DNA of 64,000 bases from Toxotes chatareus (lineage: Eukaryota > Chordata > Actinopteri > Toxotidae). The notes below the pieces were generated by a model. That model was not told the origin of the DNA, did not search any database, and saw nothing but the letters and a program-made list of their open reading frames with translations. The stretch's first letter is position 1. Each line of letters begins with the position of its first letter. The translations under genes were made by a program, and so were the position numbers. The stretch lies in NCBI GenBank assembly GCA_016801885.1, contig CM028900.1, positions 3,568,001 to 3,632,000 on the forward strand. The letters run 5' to 3'. Shown piece after piece: positions 46,249 through 61,574 of this stretch.

Positions 46249-49200
46249 TCTTTTTCCCCTCATCGCTTTTGTGCAGCGGGGGTCGCTCTGAATACTCCTG
46301 ACCTTTGTGTCTCCTTTGGGTGTAATTGTTTAAGTTCTTGTACAACAGAAGTTTTTATCACCTTGGCTCCTGTGTTGTTGTACTGTCCCACAGGTAGACA
46401 TGGTTGAACTTGATGATCGAGAACACACTGGCTGTTTGAAAAGCTTTGGTAACTGCTTAAACTGGCTCAGAAATTACTGCCTGCTGTGGGCCAATACCAG
46501 TAGAATGTGGCTGCAGCTTCTACATTTGTCATTTGGTTTGTCCATCCTCTTTGGCTGGTAGCCAGCTGTCGTCAACTCCTTTTGTACCTTCCTAAATCAT
46601 ATTCATGCTCTAAGTGTCTTGGAATCCACTGTGCTGGGCAAGTTTCATGCCCTGTTATCAAATATTATTCTTAACTGAAGTCCAGTTACTTTTAAAGGAA
46701 TTCTGCCACAGCGATTTTTAAACAAGTTTTTAATTACTAACTGTAAGCCAGCGAATCAATAATGGAAGCTGTTTTGTAATGTAGTATTTTTAATGTTGCG
46801 ACAGTAAAAAAATGTTGACCTCATATTTAGGAATCATGAAGTTTTTGTTTAATTTGAAGGAGATTATTTCTCTAAACTGTTGAACATTAATATTTAAAAA
46901 CAGTTTTTACATTTTTTTATTAATTGCACTTTGAATGTCAGGCTCTGTGGGTTTTCTGACCCTGTCTTTATTGTTAAGCAGTGGGCTACCTACGCACTGA
47001 AGGATTCAAAAATAGTATAGTCATTTGTTTGCCTTAACCGATACATGTATAAATGGCGTATTATTTTGTGGTGACAAAACACTCGGCTGAAATGGCTGAA
47101 ACAAGATGCACAATATGCCAAAACAGTAGGTGGAAGGGATAACTTTATAGAAAAGGTCTGCTCCATGCTGGTGAAGGAGGTCATTAGTTTTACTGAGTGC
47201 TGGGCAAGGTGTAAAAAGCAATTTCTCAAACAGTTTCGCAGTGGGGACCATTGAGTGTTGCCTCCTTGTCCCCTGTGGTGCTTTTTCTTTTTTTTTTCAT
47301 CCTGAAAGCCTTCAGAGGCTTGGGATGCTGCCTGCTTGAAATAACATAATTATTATTGTCCAGTGACACAGAAGAGCAAAACGTGACTAGGCTGCACTTT
47401 GGACCCTTTTGGTCTTGGCTGGTCTTTCCTTTTTTTTTTCTCTCTTGATGCGTATAAGTTTTCAGTAAATCCAAGCCAGTGTCAGAGCACATTTTAAGTG
47501 ATCTTTTATTGTTCTTGGCTAATCTATCTGAATTTGTTTAAATGATGCACCAATAGGTTTTGACACAGAGGCGTTCCTCTGGGTACAGCAGCAGATAGCA
47601 GAAGTTATTTCTTCCTTTGCGATAAATTGAATCATAATAAATAGGCTGAGTCTGACTCTTTTCATGGCCACTTTTCATTACTTCCCAGGACATGAGTGTG
47701 GGTCACACCCTTGGAAGTAATGACATGGGTTTTTATGAAATTCAGCTTTCAAAATTAAAAATAAATAATTTAGCTTTATCAAAATAATGTAAGGATGTAC
47801 ATAGTTAAGAGCATATTCATTGGTGTCCGTTTTCAAGAATGTTAAAAGACAAACATTGGGTGTTAGGGTTATGGACCAGAGGGCCTTGTTAAAGTGAGAT
47901 AAAAGAAGAAGCCACTGAGATGTCCCTGGGATGACAAGCTAAGGTTTTGAGCTGGGAGAATAATACATTTGAGATCACTTCAAATTAGTTTTATGCAAAT
48001 ATCAAGTCTCAAAAATGCTCCCTGTGCATTTAACCTCACATAAGCATTCATGTGATGTGATTTTTTACTTCCCTCCGCTTATATCAGCTTATGGAAATGT
48101 CTTCCAGTTGCCTTTTGGTATGGCTGCTTCAGCCGATCTTAAAATCATCATAGTTTTGCTCCAGAGGACCAGGGCCCAAACAGTCGTTGGGAAATGATGT
48201 GCGCTAGCATTTAAAGAGACCCCCAGGAACCGAAGCAGACTTGTAATAATTTCGCCTGTACTTTATTTCGTCACAGAGAACCCCACAGAGCCGGTTCTCT
48301 GTTCACAAGTTCATCCTGTTAATAGTCTTAGAGAAGCTTTTGAGAGAGCAAAGGTTATTATTCTGTTTGCCATGGGGTAATCCATCTGTTCTGGTGAAAT
48401 TTTGAGATATTGGCTATAATTCAAAATGCCTGAAAATATAGACAGAGGTCTCACTCTTTGGCTGTACTGAACTATATTCTCATTTTGCTAATAGAGCGTA
48501 GCTACTTCACGTCACGTTTATATTATTACAATTTCAAAATATACATTGATGATTATGTACATACTGACTATAAGACCGTTTCTTTTTACAGCTTATGTAG
48601 ATATTCAGTTTCACAGTCATATCCTCACCCTCTCTCCTGTCAGGCTTCTCAGTCAGGTTTACAACCAAGAAAACATTTTCTTTGACTCTTAGCATTTAAA
48701 GTCCTCCTCTCAGTGCCACTGTATATTTTGCCAGCTTGACATATGACTTTGTCTGGTCTGTATTTGTGGTAAAGATCTTTGAAGATGCTCATCGGGAAGT
48801 TTTTGTCCTCTGTAGTAGTTATGTAGCATGATCCAGCAGATGGGTTAAACAGGTTTTCACTGACAGGGAGAAACTTACTAACCTTTCAACATTTAAGCTG
48901 CAAAAAGCACATAATACAAAATTCGCTCAAAGTACAAGAGCTGCTACTTGTGAGTACATGCATATCTAGTGCTTGATATACTGTTCAACCTTTAAAAAAG
49001 GTCAGGTCACTCGACTTAAGTTCCTTTGGGGACGTTTTAAAATGTCCACTGCTGAGGTTCCCAATGCAATACAATCAAGGTTTATGTCATTTGGTTTGTG
49101 CGCTTGCAAGAAATTCCAGGATAATCCTCAGACCTTCATGCCAGCCATCCGTATCACTGCCAAGTGAGTATTTCTGCGCAGAATGAGGTCTGCTAGAATG

Positions 49201-49837
49201 ATTACTGGAAAGTGATTGTCTGAGCAGAGATTATTACTACTGGCTTGTCTTATTTTGTCTTAGTCTCCTCTTTTGGGGTGACAACATAAATCTTGGCAAC
49301 AGAGATCTCAAAACCTCATTAATCACAGCTGAAACTATCTGTATTGTTAGATACCACAAGGGGTAACTGGGAAAATGTACAGTAAGAATGATTTTGCAGT
49401 ATCGCTGTCTCTGATTTGACAATAAGGAACATCCATTGTGGACCACCTTAACTGGTTCACTGCAAGTGATTGAGGAGCAACAGCATGATAGATAGAAGAT
49501 TTGATATTCATTCAGTATTGGCTCAGACAGAGTTATAGATATGTGGTAAATCTCTTACAGAAGTTCCACCTGTTACCTGAAGCACATTTATTAATTAGTT
49601 ATGAGGGAATACCTGTGTTTTGTCTTCTTTCTAGTCTGTTGACTAGTAACTACTTGCTTAACAGACACTGGAGATTTGTGTGGCCATTTGTATTATTAGA
49701 TTAGTGCATCTTTCAAGGAAAGGGCCACTTAGGTGAATCATGACGGAGCTCCTTTGTGTGCACTTGTTGACAGACGTTGACATTTCAGCTGCAAAATAGC
49801 CATAGGTGGGTACAGTAACAATATGGAAGGCAGAAAA

Positions 49838-50105
49838 AAATCCGTCAATTGACAGAAAAATAATCAACTATTTTAATAATCAGTTAATAGTTTCAGTCAT
49901 TTTTCAAGCAAAAATGTCAAACGTTCACGAGTTCCAGCTTCTCCATTGTGAGGATTTACTGCTTTTCCCTCTGTTTTTTTAAATCATAGCAAACTAAATT
50001 GTGCGAAATTGTGATGACATTTAGAAGACTGAACAGTGGATCGAAAGAGTAATTGTCAGATTGATAATTAAGAAAATCATTAGTTTCAACCTGACATTTC
50101 CCATA
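49838..50105 (+). repeat. Percomorph-type interspersed repeat
   Basis: AATCAACTATTTTAATAATC, CAGTTAATAGTTTCAGTCAT, TTTTCAAGCAAAAATGTCAA, GTTCCAGCTTCTCCA and GTGAGGATTTACTGCTTTTC, closing with TTAAGAAAATCATTAG and TTTCAACC, form a widespread fish repeat. An eroded relative is at about 53790-53950. Confidence 0.7.
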
Positions 50106-52997
50106 ATTTGATGTTTTCAATTTGGAAAATATTTTAAAAATTGATATCAATTTAAACATATCACCCAGCCTTACACTGCAGTTGGTCTGACAATCCAAAT
50201 CCTATATAAAACATTGTTTCTTGTATTCTGTGGCTGTAGAGGCGTGTCTGCTTAGACTTGCAGCAGCCAAGTGAAAATCTCTGAATTGTGTTGTTCTTCT
50301 CAGGTTTGGAAATTACAACATGAGCATTCACGCTGGGTTCTTGACAAAGTGCCCAGTAGGTTCGACAGGCAAGCCATCTGCCACCAGAATGAACTAATAT
50401 TTTGCTGTGTACTTGTGTTTTTCAGTGAATGTCCAGTTGCCGGTTAGTGCTGCGTAGTATTTTGTGTTTTGTTAGGACAGTGCTTTTCCCCACATTCATT
50501 CTGTGGCCATGACAGGAAAATTTGCAGTTTTATTGTAATGAAGATTTTCTCTGCTGTGTAACTTCATTTTAAAGTCCAGGGGTTTGGTACAGCACTGAAG
50601 TACCAGCGTTAAGATTCTGCATCATCTTCACAGCAGAATGAAAAAAAAACACAAAACACAGCCTCTTGTGGTTTAGGGATTGCTCAAGTCAATACTGCAA
50701 TATCCTGTTTTCTGAATGATTATTTTGCCCCATGGTCCAGTAAATAACAGATCATCTATCCATGGCTCTTCTAGAGGCTGAGTGAATGCCCAGACATCCA
50801 AATGGGTATGAATTTCTCATTCAAGATGTAATGGATGCATCTCTGCTTCCTCCTGTCCTTTGTCATAAAATATTATTTGAAAAATAATAAGATACTAAAG
50901 GAGGCTCCTGTGTTTGGAGGGTTTGAAGGAACCATCTGTTGAAGGAACCTTTCATTTATTTCACCTAAAACCTTTGTACAGAAAAGTCTTTACCCACATG
51001 TCTAACCTCATACATATTGTGGGTTCTGCCCACATGATACCCAACACCTAAGTGATGGTAAGAGAGACTCTGGGGGAGCCCAGACTCCATGATATAAGAT
51101 GACCAATTTGAAAAATTGCTTTGAGCAGTTTGACATTTAATACTGGCAAAGGACGGTTAATCGATTTTTTTTTCAAAATAAAAGCTGATGGCACTTGGCC
51201 ATTAAACAAATTTGGGTGAGCAGTACCATCAAAAGAGACGATGATGATATTTAGAGCCATCGTATAAATGTGCTTCAGCAGCTTATGTGCATCCATGCTG
51301 CTGGCACAAAGTACAAAATCTGCTTCTAACCCCTTCATGGCCATACTATCAAGATTAACGATTCATTTTCCCGCTGTGTTAACCCATGTTTTAACCGTGT
51401 GTTTGTTTACTGTGATGACACGTATACACAAAGTTAGTCATATAATGTCACCGCTGCCAAAGGTAAGCACAACCTTTTCACACAGCATCCTTCTCATAAT
51501 GGAGTTTAGTGCTGTGACCGCAAGTAACCTGGTTGCACCACTTATTGCCTTGCCAGTTATTGTTAGAGTTGCAGGGCTTTGCTTTGGCGCTCTGATATGG
51601 CCATAAATCAGCATCACAGCCCTCCGGATCATATTTAAGGCCTGGGCCAACATCAAAGTGCGATTATTTATCATATTTAGTTTGATCTTAGATGTTATTT
51701 CTATGTCTCTACGCTTCATTCGCCTGTCAGCCACTAAGTAAATCTAGGTTGGTGTTCGTGTGTGTGTGTGTGTAAGAACCTCACTTCTAACAAAGGAGCA
51801 CCAGCTTGTACGTGCAACTCAGCCCATCACACACTCGGGCACACACACTGTCAAGCTGACTCAACCTGGAAAAAATACTAAGGTGGTGCGGTCGGTGCAG
51901 AGGGCTCCTGAAACCGTCCATTCTGGTTTGTAGATTCAACAGGGGTATAGCCATTTAATATCAGCCTCTGTTGTTCAGAGCAAATGGAAGAGTCACCGAT
52001 AAAAAGGGGCTTTTCACACATCCATCCAAACTGTTGAATAGCTTTCAATTTTATGTCTAAAGCCAGACCGTGCAGCCGAATGCATCAAGCTCGAGGTTGG
52101 ATTTTTGTGAACCTAAATTGGGGCATAACATCACTGCAATTTTGGCTTCGTCCCTTCACCATGATTGCTTTTAAAAAGCCTAACCACAGTGGTGCATTTA
52201 CCTCAGTCTGAAGTTCAGCCGTAGGTTTGTCTTCCATCCCTGAAAATCAAAAGGCATCTGTTGCCTGTCTTGACACACAGCGTGCAAAACGCTGCCGGGC
52301 CTGATTGCTGCCACTGTGGGGACCACCTCCCTACCCACGTTTGTAGCTCACTGTAGTTCATTGGGCAAGTCATGAAAGAATATACATTTCCCCAGGGTTG
52401 ATACACTATAAAATGCATTGTCCTTTTACCAGCCAGCTAGACTTTTTGAAGAGTAGAGCCCCTCAAAATGATGTCTGGTTGCTTGCCCAAGTGGTTGGCA
52501 GGGTGCTCTAAATTTCCAGCTGGAACAACGGCCTGGCATGGGGTACTTTTTTCTCATTCTGGTGGTGTTTTATTGTATTTTTCAAACATGGTGTTTACTG
52601 CAGTAGTTTTGGACTTGCAGCCGGGGTGCTGATTTCCATTAAATTGTTTGAAAGGACTCCATCTTTGCCAACCAATGCCCACAAATTGTCACTTGTTAGA
52701 GTCAGATAATTATATAAGAAATGCGCAGTTTCAGCGACTGTCCTCAGATGTGACCTTCTGAACAGACAGTGCACTTTTAAAACCTTGTAAATTACATTGC
52801 AAAGTAAATTTAATGTGTGAGTTGGAACTCACACATAGAAGAGTATTTTAGTCTTCTCAGCGGTATAGGGTTTAGCCGACATTCATTTTATGCATTAAGG
52901 ATGATCACTGGTTGAAATAATTTTAGAACATAACGAGTTTAACACTTACAACGTCAAATGCAGCTTCAAGAGTATAAAAAATGATATATATATATAT

Positions 52998-53043
52998 ACA
53001 GTAATAAGGACCGGTATATAGTTTTACCGGTCCTTATTACTGT
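52998..53043. repeat. Perfect 19-bp inverted repeat, 8-nt loop
   Basis: The arms 52998-53016 and 53025-53043 (ACAGTAATAAGGACCGGTA and its exact complement) flank TATAGTTT. A TA dinucleotide repeat lies directly upstream. Confidence 0.95.
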
Positions 53044-53423
53044 GTCCATTTAATCTCTGAGTTTTTTTTGGGGGGGGTTTCAGAATAGATATCACTACAC
53101 AGAGAGTAAGATATCAAATATAAATTCATCTCTCAGATCAATGTTCATAGTAATTTCACTAAGACTCATCCTAATTAATTTGCCTGTTGTCAGGAGATTT
53201 CATCTGGTACAGTTGGTATTAGAGCGAACAGCCTGCAGAATGAGGAGTGGACTTCCATCAAGCTTAATCTCCTCATTAACACTGCTGCTTTTTATCAGAT
53301 CTGCTCTCTGTGTGTCTCATTTCCCGTCTTTCTTTCTCTGGTTTTGTTTCCATGTTTTTCATGTGGTCATAATGTTGTTCTCTCTGCAGAACACAGCTGC
53401 AGCCTCTCAGATTGGCCGAAGAG

Positions 53424-53426
<3 letters not shown>

Positions 53427-53480
<54 letters not shown>
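53427..53480 (+). repeat. (GT)n microsatellite
   Basis: About 27 GT units followed by TATGTATG variants. Confidence 0.95.
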
Positions 53481-53487
<7 letters not shown>

Positions 53488-56400
53488 GTGTATATCTGTC
53501 TGTGATAGAGACAGAGAGAGTGCATGTTTTTGTGTCTGGTTTATGAACCACGGTTTTTACTTAAGCTTCCGGGGCTGTGCCACAGGTTTTCACTCATTCT
53601 GAGCTTTCGTGCCAAATAGCACACACTCTGGTTTCACTGATTAGTCTCCATTAAGTAAACAGGAGGTCAGCTGTTGTTCAGTTCAAATCAAAACCTGCTT
53701 TCTTTCATTTAACCCTTCATGACACATTTTAGCACCTCTTTTGAGAATGCAGTAGCATAGTAGCTCAAGTGTGTCCTTAGCACTGAGTGGTGTATTGTTC
53801 TTTATCAATTAATCAGCTCATTTCTTTATTTTATTGGTTGATGAAATGGTTAATTGATGATTGAAACGGTTGCTGATAATTTTTCCTGTGAAAGGACTTA
53901 CTGCTTCAGTTCTACTATCACGTTTTCAGTGTTGACAATAAATGCTTAGTCATGTTCTAAGCCTCGGCACTTTTTTCATCAGACATCATCCAAATTAATT
54001 CATAGTTCTGTTTATTTTACACTGTACTATTTGTTTTAATAATAGTGTATTGATAAAATGTACAATGGCCTTTACTTATAAATGAAAACAAGAAGGTCTT
54101 GGTCTCAGCAAAGTGACAAGTCAGATAAAGTATAATTTTAATATCTGTGCCAAAAGTGTTAAAAGAAGTTTAAGGGTGTGCCGATGGCTGACATCATTAG
54201 GTTATCACTGTGAGGCAGCCGCATTTTAATTCCACAACTGGCCCGCGCAGCCTGCATTTATGTCTTGTCAGGAGACTCAGACATAGGTGGGTGCTGCCAT
54301 TCTTTTTGAATTGACAGCAGTGAGTGATGTGTGTCAGAGATCTCAGGGGAGCCGTCCAGATGATACTGATTCATATACACCACATTATCATACAGGAGAT
54401 GTACTTTTAAACAGTGGGATTGTATGACTTCCAGGAGGTCAGGCAAAACTCCTGTGTAACAGACTGTAGGGGCTTTGATTGGAGGAAATAGTCCAGATAT
54501 TTTATTGGAAACAATTACACAAACTTCGCATGTTTGGGTGAATTGGTATTTTATTAATGTTGAATGACTAACAGCGGCTTTTGTCCTGATTTTTTCCTCA
54601 AGTCATCTTTGAACACCCAGAAGTGCCAGCAGTCATATTTGTGCAGCAGAGGATCAAAAAGACTTACTGCCGTTTATACCTGCATTCAGACTTTCCTTGA
54701 GCAAAATGAGGAATATAGCATTTAACATGTAATTGAAAATGGCAGCCATTACGACCTGGCATCTCTTCACAAAAAATAAAATTAAAAAAATTTGTGACAT
54801 TTTGAGACCTTCAAAGTTTGACAAAATAAATGAATAAAAAATAAAACAAGAATTCAAGACTGAAAAAAGTAAATATAACCATGAACTTGTGACTCACGTG
54901 ACCCATATCATCACAGACGACAATCCTGTAATTGATTTTAGCAGGATTTCCGGACTAACTAAATCCATGTGACTGGAAGTGCAACAAGTGTGGTTCTGTG
55001 TTACTGTTGTGACAGCAGCAACTGTAATCTCATCTCCTGGTTGGCAGTTTTACTGTGTGTGTGTGTGTGAAGGAGGTGTAGAAATGTCTGTTTGCAATAT
55101 AATTTGCTCTTTGAAGCTGCTCTGTGATCACTGAAAGATGCATGCAGCAGAGGGAGATGTATCCAGAATTCCGAAGGTAATTGAAGACTTTGCAAGGCAT
55201 GATGGGATAGAGGCAGATGTAATGAGCCAGTGCTCCTATTAAAATTACTTTTGAAGATGAGTTTCCACTTCTGTAGAGGAAGGGCAGCTGCAGGGGTAGC
55301 ACCTTGACATTAGTCGAAAGTGGTGACTTACGTGGGAACCTTGTGTGAAAATAGTGTAAGGACAAACCCAGAGTGGTAATTTATGACCCTAAAACCTTGA
55401 CTGGAGAATCTCAAATAAATACTGATTAGCCTATAATCTCTGGGAAGTAAGTGATGGAAGAGGCTAGGTGGGGATGACAGATGGATGAATGGAAAGCAAA
55501 AGAGACAGGGAAATGAAGGACTATGGTGTCCAGGAGTAGTGCTGAAAGGACTTGCTTTGGGTATGTCTTATTGTTTTTGACACTACCAATCAGCTGAAAG
55601 TAAACAAGTGAGTACAGGCGAGTGTCATCAAATGAGTAGTGCCTATTAGGAGTGTGCCTCACTCTGTCACCCATTTGTCATCTCTCTGGAGTGCAGCAGC
55701 GGTGACAAGACCTCTTGAAAGCCAAAGAAAAGAAAAAGAGAGACACTTGTTTGAATTGGTTTGCATGAGAGCAGCACAGTAGGTTTTAGTGACAGATGAA
55801 CAAGAGGAGACGCTGCCCAAAAAAGGGACAAATTCAAGAACAACAAAGTGGAAAGACAATCAGAGAGAGGAAGAGAGAGACACAGAGAAATACAGGGTGA
55901 GAGAGGCTCTCAGTCTTCAGGGACGATGTGACCGTGGTTAACTACAAAGCTTCTCACTAAATCCCATCCCTGCCAAACACTGGAGCTGCAGCCCTGCTCC
56001 ACAATGGCTCCCTGTCAGTTAAAGCACGGGGATCAAAGGGAGATCGCTCAACGCCAAATTAAGAATTGGCCCTCAAGTTTCCGAGGCTTGAATTTCAAAT
56101 AAACCTTTCTGAATTCACTGGCAATTTCAGCCCTCCTGCTCCATAATCAGCACAACTGCACAAGCTGCATCAGAATTATACGGGCCTAATAATAAATGTT
56201 CCCTGTACCAGAGCTGTAACACACCGGCTGCTGGATTTATGATTGGCCTGGGGATGGGAAATGAGATCTCTGCTTGTATGTTGTTGTTTTTTTGGTTTCT
56301 CTATGTCAGTGTAGATCCACCAGGAATGTCTGCACGATGGACTGTCAGAATCAGTGGGTATAAGAAGGTTGAGTTCCACGATTTTGGCTTGATATCATGC

Positions 56401-59400
56401 CATCTGTTATTGGGAGCAAAGTTTTTTTGGCACTTTTTACTCTCTTCACCTACATTTGCTCTGAATAGTATCTACTGAAATATATTTTAAATGTTTTTAA
56501 GTTGCTGAAGCGTTTGATGATTGTTTAAAATTTGCATTGTCATTACATAGAACTGTTTGTGCCACTGTAACACCATAAAAAGAAAATGAAAGAATGAAAG
56601 AAAGTGTGTTTTTGCAACAGCAAGAAGTTACAGAATATAACAAAGGAAAAAATCTGCTTGAAACATGTAGTTTAATGGAGGCAGCAGCTGCAGGTCCTCC
56701 ATAGCCACATAACACAAGAGCCACTTTCAGCTTGTTCTGGCTCACTTCTACAACCATTCTTACCTTTTAGTTGGCTATAACCGAAGATCTATAGTAATGC
56801 AAAGAAAAGAAAATCGTTTGCTGACAAAATGGCTTTTGTGCATTGTTTTTGCCAGGATAAAAATTGGAATAATGGGAGCATCTTTAAGAATTTTTCCCTC
56901 TGAACGGTTGGTGATTGAACCTTTCAGTCATCCCTCTTTTCCACACGTGGAAAAACCTTATCCAGCTGGACAGAAACCAACCAGGTTTAGTGTTTATTTG
57001 TTTCATGGGCGGCCTGTGCTAGCTACAGGAGATGGACTCCTGTGTTTTGATGAAGGCATTAGTCAGCCAGCCATAATGTAGGTCAGAAGGCCTGGATGTC
57101 AACGTGGCTACAGCCTGAGGGCTCTCTGGGCTCAGGTGTACATCTGAAACATACAGCGAGAAAGGTGGATGGATTATGTATGTTGTTGTTGTACACAGCA
57201 ATGACAGAAATGAAAAGAGGTCATCTTTCATCATCCACAGATGCATTCACATGACTTTTTCCATTGTAGATATAGATACTGATTTACAGATATAGATAGG
57301 ATTACATAATGTTGTGTAGTACATGTTTTAATGTCATGTTATTCAGCCTGGTATTGTTTAAATTTAGGGCTTGATGATTTCATTTTTGTAAGATGGATAA
57401 GTAAAGGATTGTTAACTGATACACACAACACTTGACAAGTGGGAGAAAGGAGTATTGGACAGATGATTTGTTTGGAGAAAGGAGGACGGGTGCTGGGATA
57501 TGCAGAGATGGATGAGACAGCTAAGAGCAAGAACAGGAGAAGGAGAGATTGTGAATAAATTTGAGAGAAATGGATGTGTGTGTTTGTAGCTAGCGGGAGG
57601 AGGTTGTTGGGGTAGAGAGAGAGAGTTGAAAGAAGAGGAGGAGAGAGGATGCACACCCACAGTTTAGCTTTGGAGAGCGGTTACACATGCAGCATTGCAG
57701 CTTCCATTTGAGCCAAATGGGTCATGGGCAAAAGCATGGAAACCGTCTGATAGGTCTCGTCGAAGGGAACCCCAGGAGCTACAGGTCACTAGAAACCAAA
57801 ATTCTGCCACCCTACCAACCTCCAACGTGGTCCTCCTCATTCCACTCATGTTCTTTATGGGCTAGCAGGAGGCAGACTTGTCCACGTAACTTGAAACTCA
57901 GGAGGACAGTTCCCAGGAGAGCTCTCTGGCGTAGAGATGCTTGACAAGAAGCAAACACTCTGTGCTCACATGTCAGAGATAGAGAGAGAGAGAGACACTC
58001 CACAGGGAAAAGGGAAGACATTCTTGACTTGAGTTGCCCACACAGGGATAAACTTGATCAAAAACTCACATTCATGCACTTGTCCTGAGTACGTATGCAG
58101 TGGTAGTGCTTTTTTTTAGCCAACCTTCATGCATTTATATTGTATTAAGACTGTATACAGTGGAAGCTTTTTGCAGTTCCCCTTTCAAGGGCTTAGACTT
58201 TATCTGTGGACTGTTGTAAAAAGAGAGGGCAAAATTAGTTTCACCTTATTTTGTTCTGGAAATAGAGGTCAAGTGTTTTTCGTTTATGCTGAATTCTGTG
58301 CAGCAGTGCTGAGCAGTTTTATTCTCGTACTGCATTCTGTGTAGCAAGGATTGACAAGGTGGCATTGATTATAGACAGTTTATTATGGACGGTTATCGTG
58401 GCCGATCGTTCTGTATAGCTAATCACTGTTTGTAGTGCCAGTTTGTTAAATGTGAATGTTGTCATATTATTCAGTTAATGTCAAAGTTAAAAACTGGGGG
58501 ATGTTTGAATGGTCTGCGTTTTCAGGTAGTAACCTAAGAAAATGGAAAACATATAATGAATACATTTTTTTGTTTATATTTCAGATTTGAAACTACTGGG
58601 AAAGGCATTTTGACAATTACTGATAGAAACAACCAACCCAGAACCTTTTTCAAACAATTTGATAGGTGACCATTACTTTTTCTAGCAGCTGAAGAGACAG
58701 TAGCTCGTACTCAACTTACACAACTCTTTTTCATTGATTAGTTTTATTTCTCAGCTTATTTTTTTGCTAGGTTTTTTAATTGGATAGAGCCATTGTGTGG
58801 GTGTAGTTCAACTGTCATGTTCTTAAAAGTGGGACTTGTATGCTGGCAACACACTGGCAGTTAGGGCAGTCACTTTGCGTTAGCTAAATGGGATTATAAT
58901 GAAAAGAGCCTCTTACAGTTTTGTGTAGTCTAAACCAAATCCTTTTCCAAATGGTCATAAGCTGCATGTTTATAAAATAATTAATTTTTCTCTAACTTTA
59001 AGCATTCCACGTGTCATGTTCGTACCATTTTGTCCCATCCTTTTGTCCATCTGCTGAGAAGTGGACACCGATTAGCCTGCAGAGCACCTCTCAGCATTTT
59101 TAAAACGTCCGTTACTACCACTAGTTTTTATTCATATATTCTCCTTGATGTGTGCAAATGGCACCAACAGCTCCCTACCTTTTGTACACAAAGACTCTTT
59201 CAGATGAGTGAAGAGGTGAGCTCTTGGAAATCAGTGGTTGATTTACACTGTTATCATGGACAAATTGTAGTTTAAGGCAGCCAAATGCATTACTTGAAAT
59301 CGACTTAAATGCTGAGTAGATTGGAAGTAAAATGAGTAAAAGTGAATGAGGAGGACACCATACCCTAAAAATGCCCAAAGAGATGGTACGTTTGTCTCCT

Positions 59401-61552
59401 TAGATAGGACAGTGGTTTTCAATCTTCATGTGAGCCGAGTAGAAGAGGGAGAAAATGATATCACGGGCAACAAGGGGACGAGGTGCTGCTGAAGAGTGAG
59501 AATCAGAATGACCTTCTGTGATGGGGTTGGAATGGGTCCGCTCTGGTCAGGTGTATCCAGAGGCATAATTTACATTATCAAGATTGTGTTTCAGGTTTAT
59601 AAGGGGCCCCATCAACATTCTTCACACTTTATACATTTTATTTTAGTAAGTTAGATCTTTCTTTGAATACTGTTTATATACAAAATTTCTCTAGTTTAAC
59701 ACATTTCGCTGTCAGGTCAGTGTAGTGTAATAAATATCTGACCTTTTGTGGGTGTTTTGATGCTGCCTCTGTCACCAGGTGGTACCTGTGAGCTGACCAA
59801 GCGATAATCAGCTAAAATATATCAAGCTTTTGTAGAGCAGCACCCTAAAAATGGTGGAGACCCAAGTTGAACTGTAACAGAAATAGAGAGAAGGTTGATG
59901 GAAATATATAAACTATAACATCAACACTGTGCTTTCTTCGTCCTGTGGAACTATAGTTGCAGACTCTAACCAAAGATAATGACCAAAGATGAACCTGTGA
60001 CAGGTGTGTCATATGAAAGTGGTTCAAAGTGGGTTGTACATGAGTTGGCGTGGAGCTGGATAAAATGGTCTGCTCTGAGCATGAAATGAGTCCCTGTCAC
60101 TTGAGGTAGCTGAGATACTAGGAGATGATCACGCTCCAGCTGAGAGGGTTTCAATCATCCCTGCAGCACAAGGGTTTTGCAAGTATGCTGTTGTTTGCGT
60201 ATGGTGTAGTGGTGGATGCTTTTTTCCGCTTTAATTGCTTAGATTCACAAATACACATTCATTCACATTTTCTATGCATAAACGGTCTGCTTGCTATGAT
60301 AAAAACTGATTTGCTTAAGTAACCGTAAGAGTCCAACACTGTGCCTGGGAACTTAGATCTTATCTGAACCGCAGCCTTCATGTTTGCATTTCCCCCTGAA
60401 GTTGGAATAGCACAGCGTTCAGACACTGTGCATCACTAATAACCCAGCGGTCTTATTCCTTCGCATAAATGAGTCAATTAGGTAATTAAGATTTGACTTG
60501 CTTTCTATGACCTCTATGAGTGTGTGTGTGTGTCCCTGTTTGTTACCATGGATACATGGCATCCAGCCTGTTCTGCTTTCCCCAGAGCCTTATGTTTCCT
60601 CGGCTTCAAAAAACCCTCTCTTAGATACCCTGCCAGGCAGTCAGCAACTGCTGCTTCTCTCCAGTTGCCATGGAAAGGGCTGGTCTTTGCTGAGCAGCAG
60701 ATTTCATGACAACGCTGAAGAAGAAATTCCAGTGACAGGAGGGAAGGAATATTTAAAAATAAGGAAATTATTACTGGCAGCAAGGCATTATGAAAACAGA
60801 CAATCAGGGAGGTGGGGCTCTCCTTGCTTTAGTCAAAGTTTGGGACTATGGGGCGGGGAACATGTTAGTAAGCTAAGGGCTTGGTGTGGTCACCTCGGTA
60901 AACAATAGACTTGGCCCACACTTGTCTTTGTCAGGGTAATTGAGCGAGGCAGCTGTTGATGTGCTCTTAATTGCGTGTTTGACATTATACGAGACTCGAA
61001 GGGGAATCACTGGCAATGCTAGAGTGAGTCTGGAGAGGAAAGAGTGACGTGGGATAAAAGATGTGGGAATGAGTTTTCACCAGATTTTCTGGTGTGTACT
61101 GTTTTCAAACCTGCGCATTTGTGTGACGGTGTTCGTGTTTCCGTGACACCACATTTCCATGTATGCATATACATACATGGAGCAGAATCAGCACCCATTA
61201 GAAGTCATGGTGTCAGCTCAACCTCCTGATTTTCCTTTGTCACGCTCCCTGGCATCTCATAAACGCACACACACGTATGTGAGCACTCAAACAGACATTA
61301 CGCAGTCATCCAACATCAGCACCATCTAAATATCACATTTAAATGCATGTTGCTGAGGGCACAGTCACTCACAGAGGCACAGAGGATGGCATACAGAGGA
61401 GGTGTGACCCCCCCTGAGTGTATACACACATACGTAGGGACACACAAATTCAAGAGTGCAGCCACTAAAACATAGCAACCTCATCACGCACCTCGAAATA
61501 GAAGACGCAGATACTGTGTGTGTGCACAGACATGCATCACAGAGTGGAACGT

Positions 61553-61574
61553 GTCACACACACACACACACACA
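61553..61574 (+). repeat. (CA)n microsatellite
   Basis: Short CA run within a CA-rich 500-bp stretch (about 61260-61760). Confidence 0.85.

Noticed and set aside
51268..51734. Overlapping open frames on both strands in the MAN1A2 intron
   Set aside because: Neither shows a domain; open frames on both strands suggest chance. A search with both translations would settle it.
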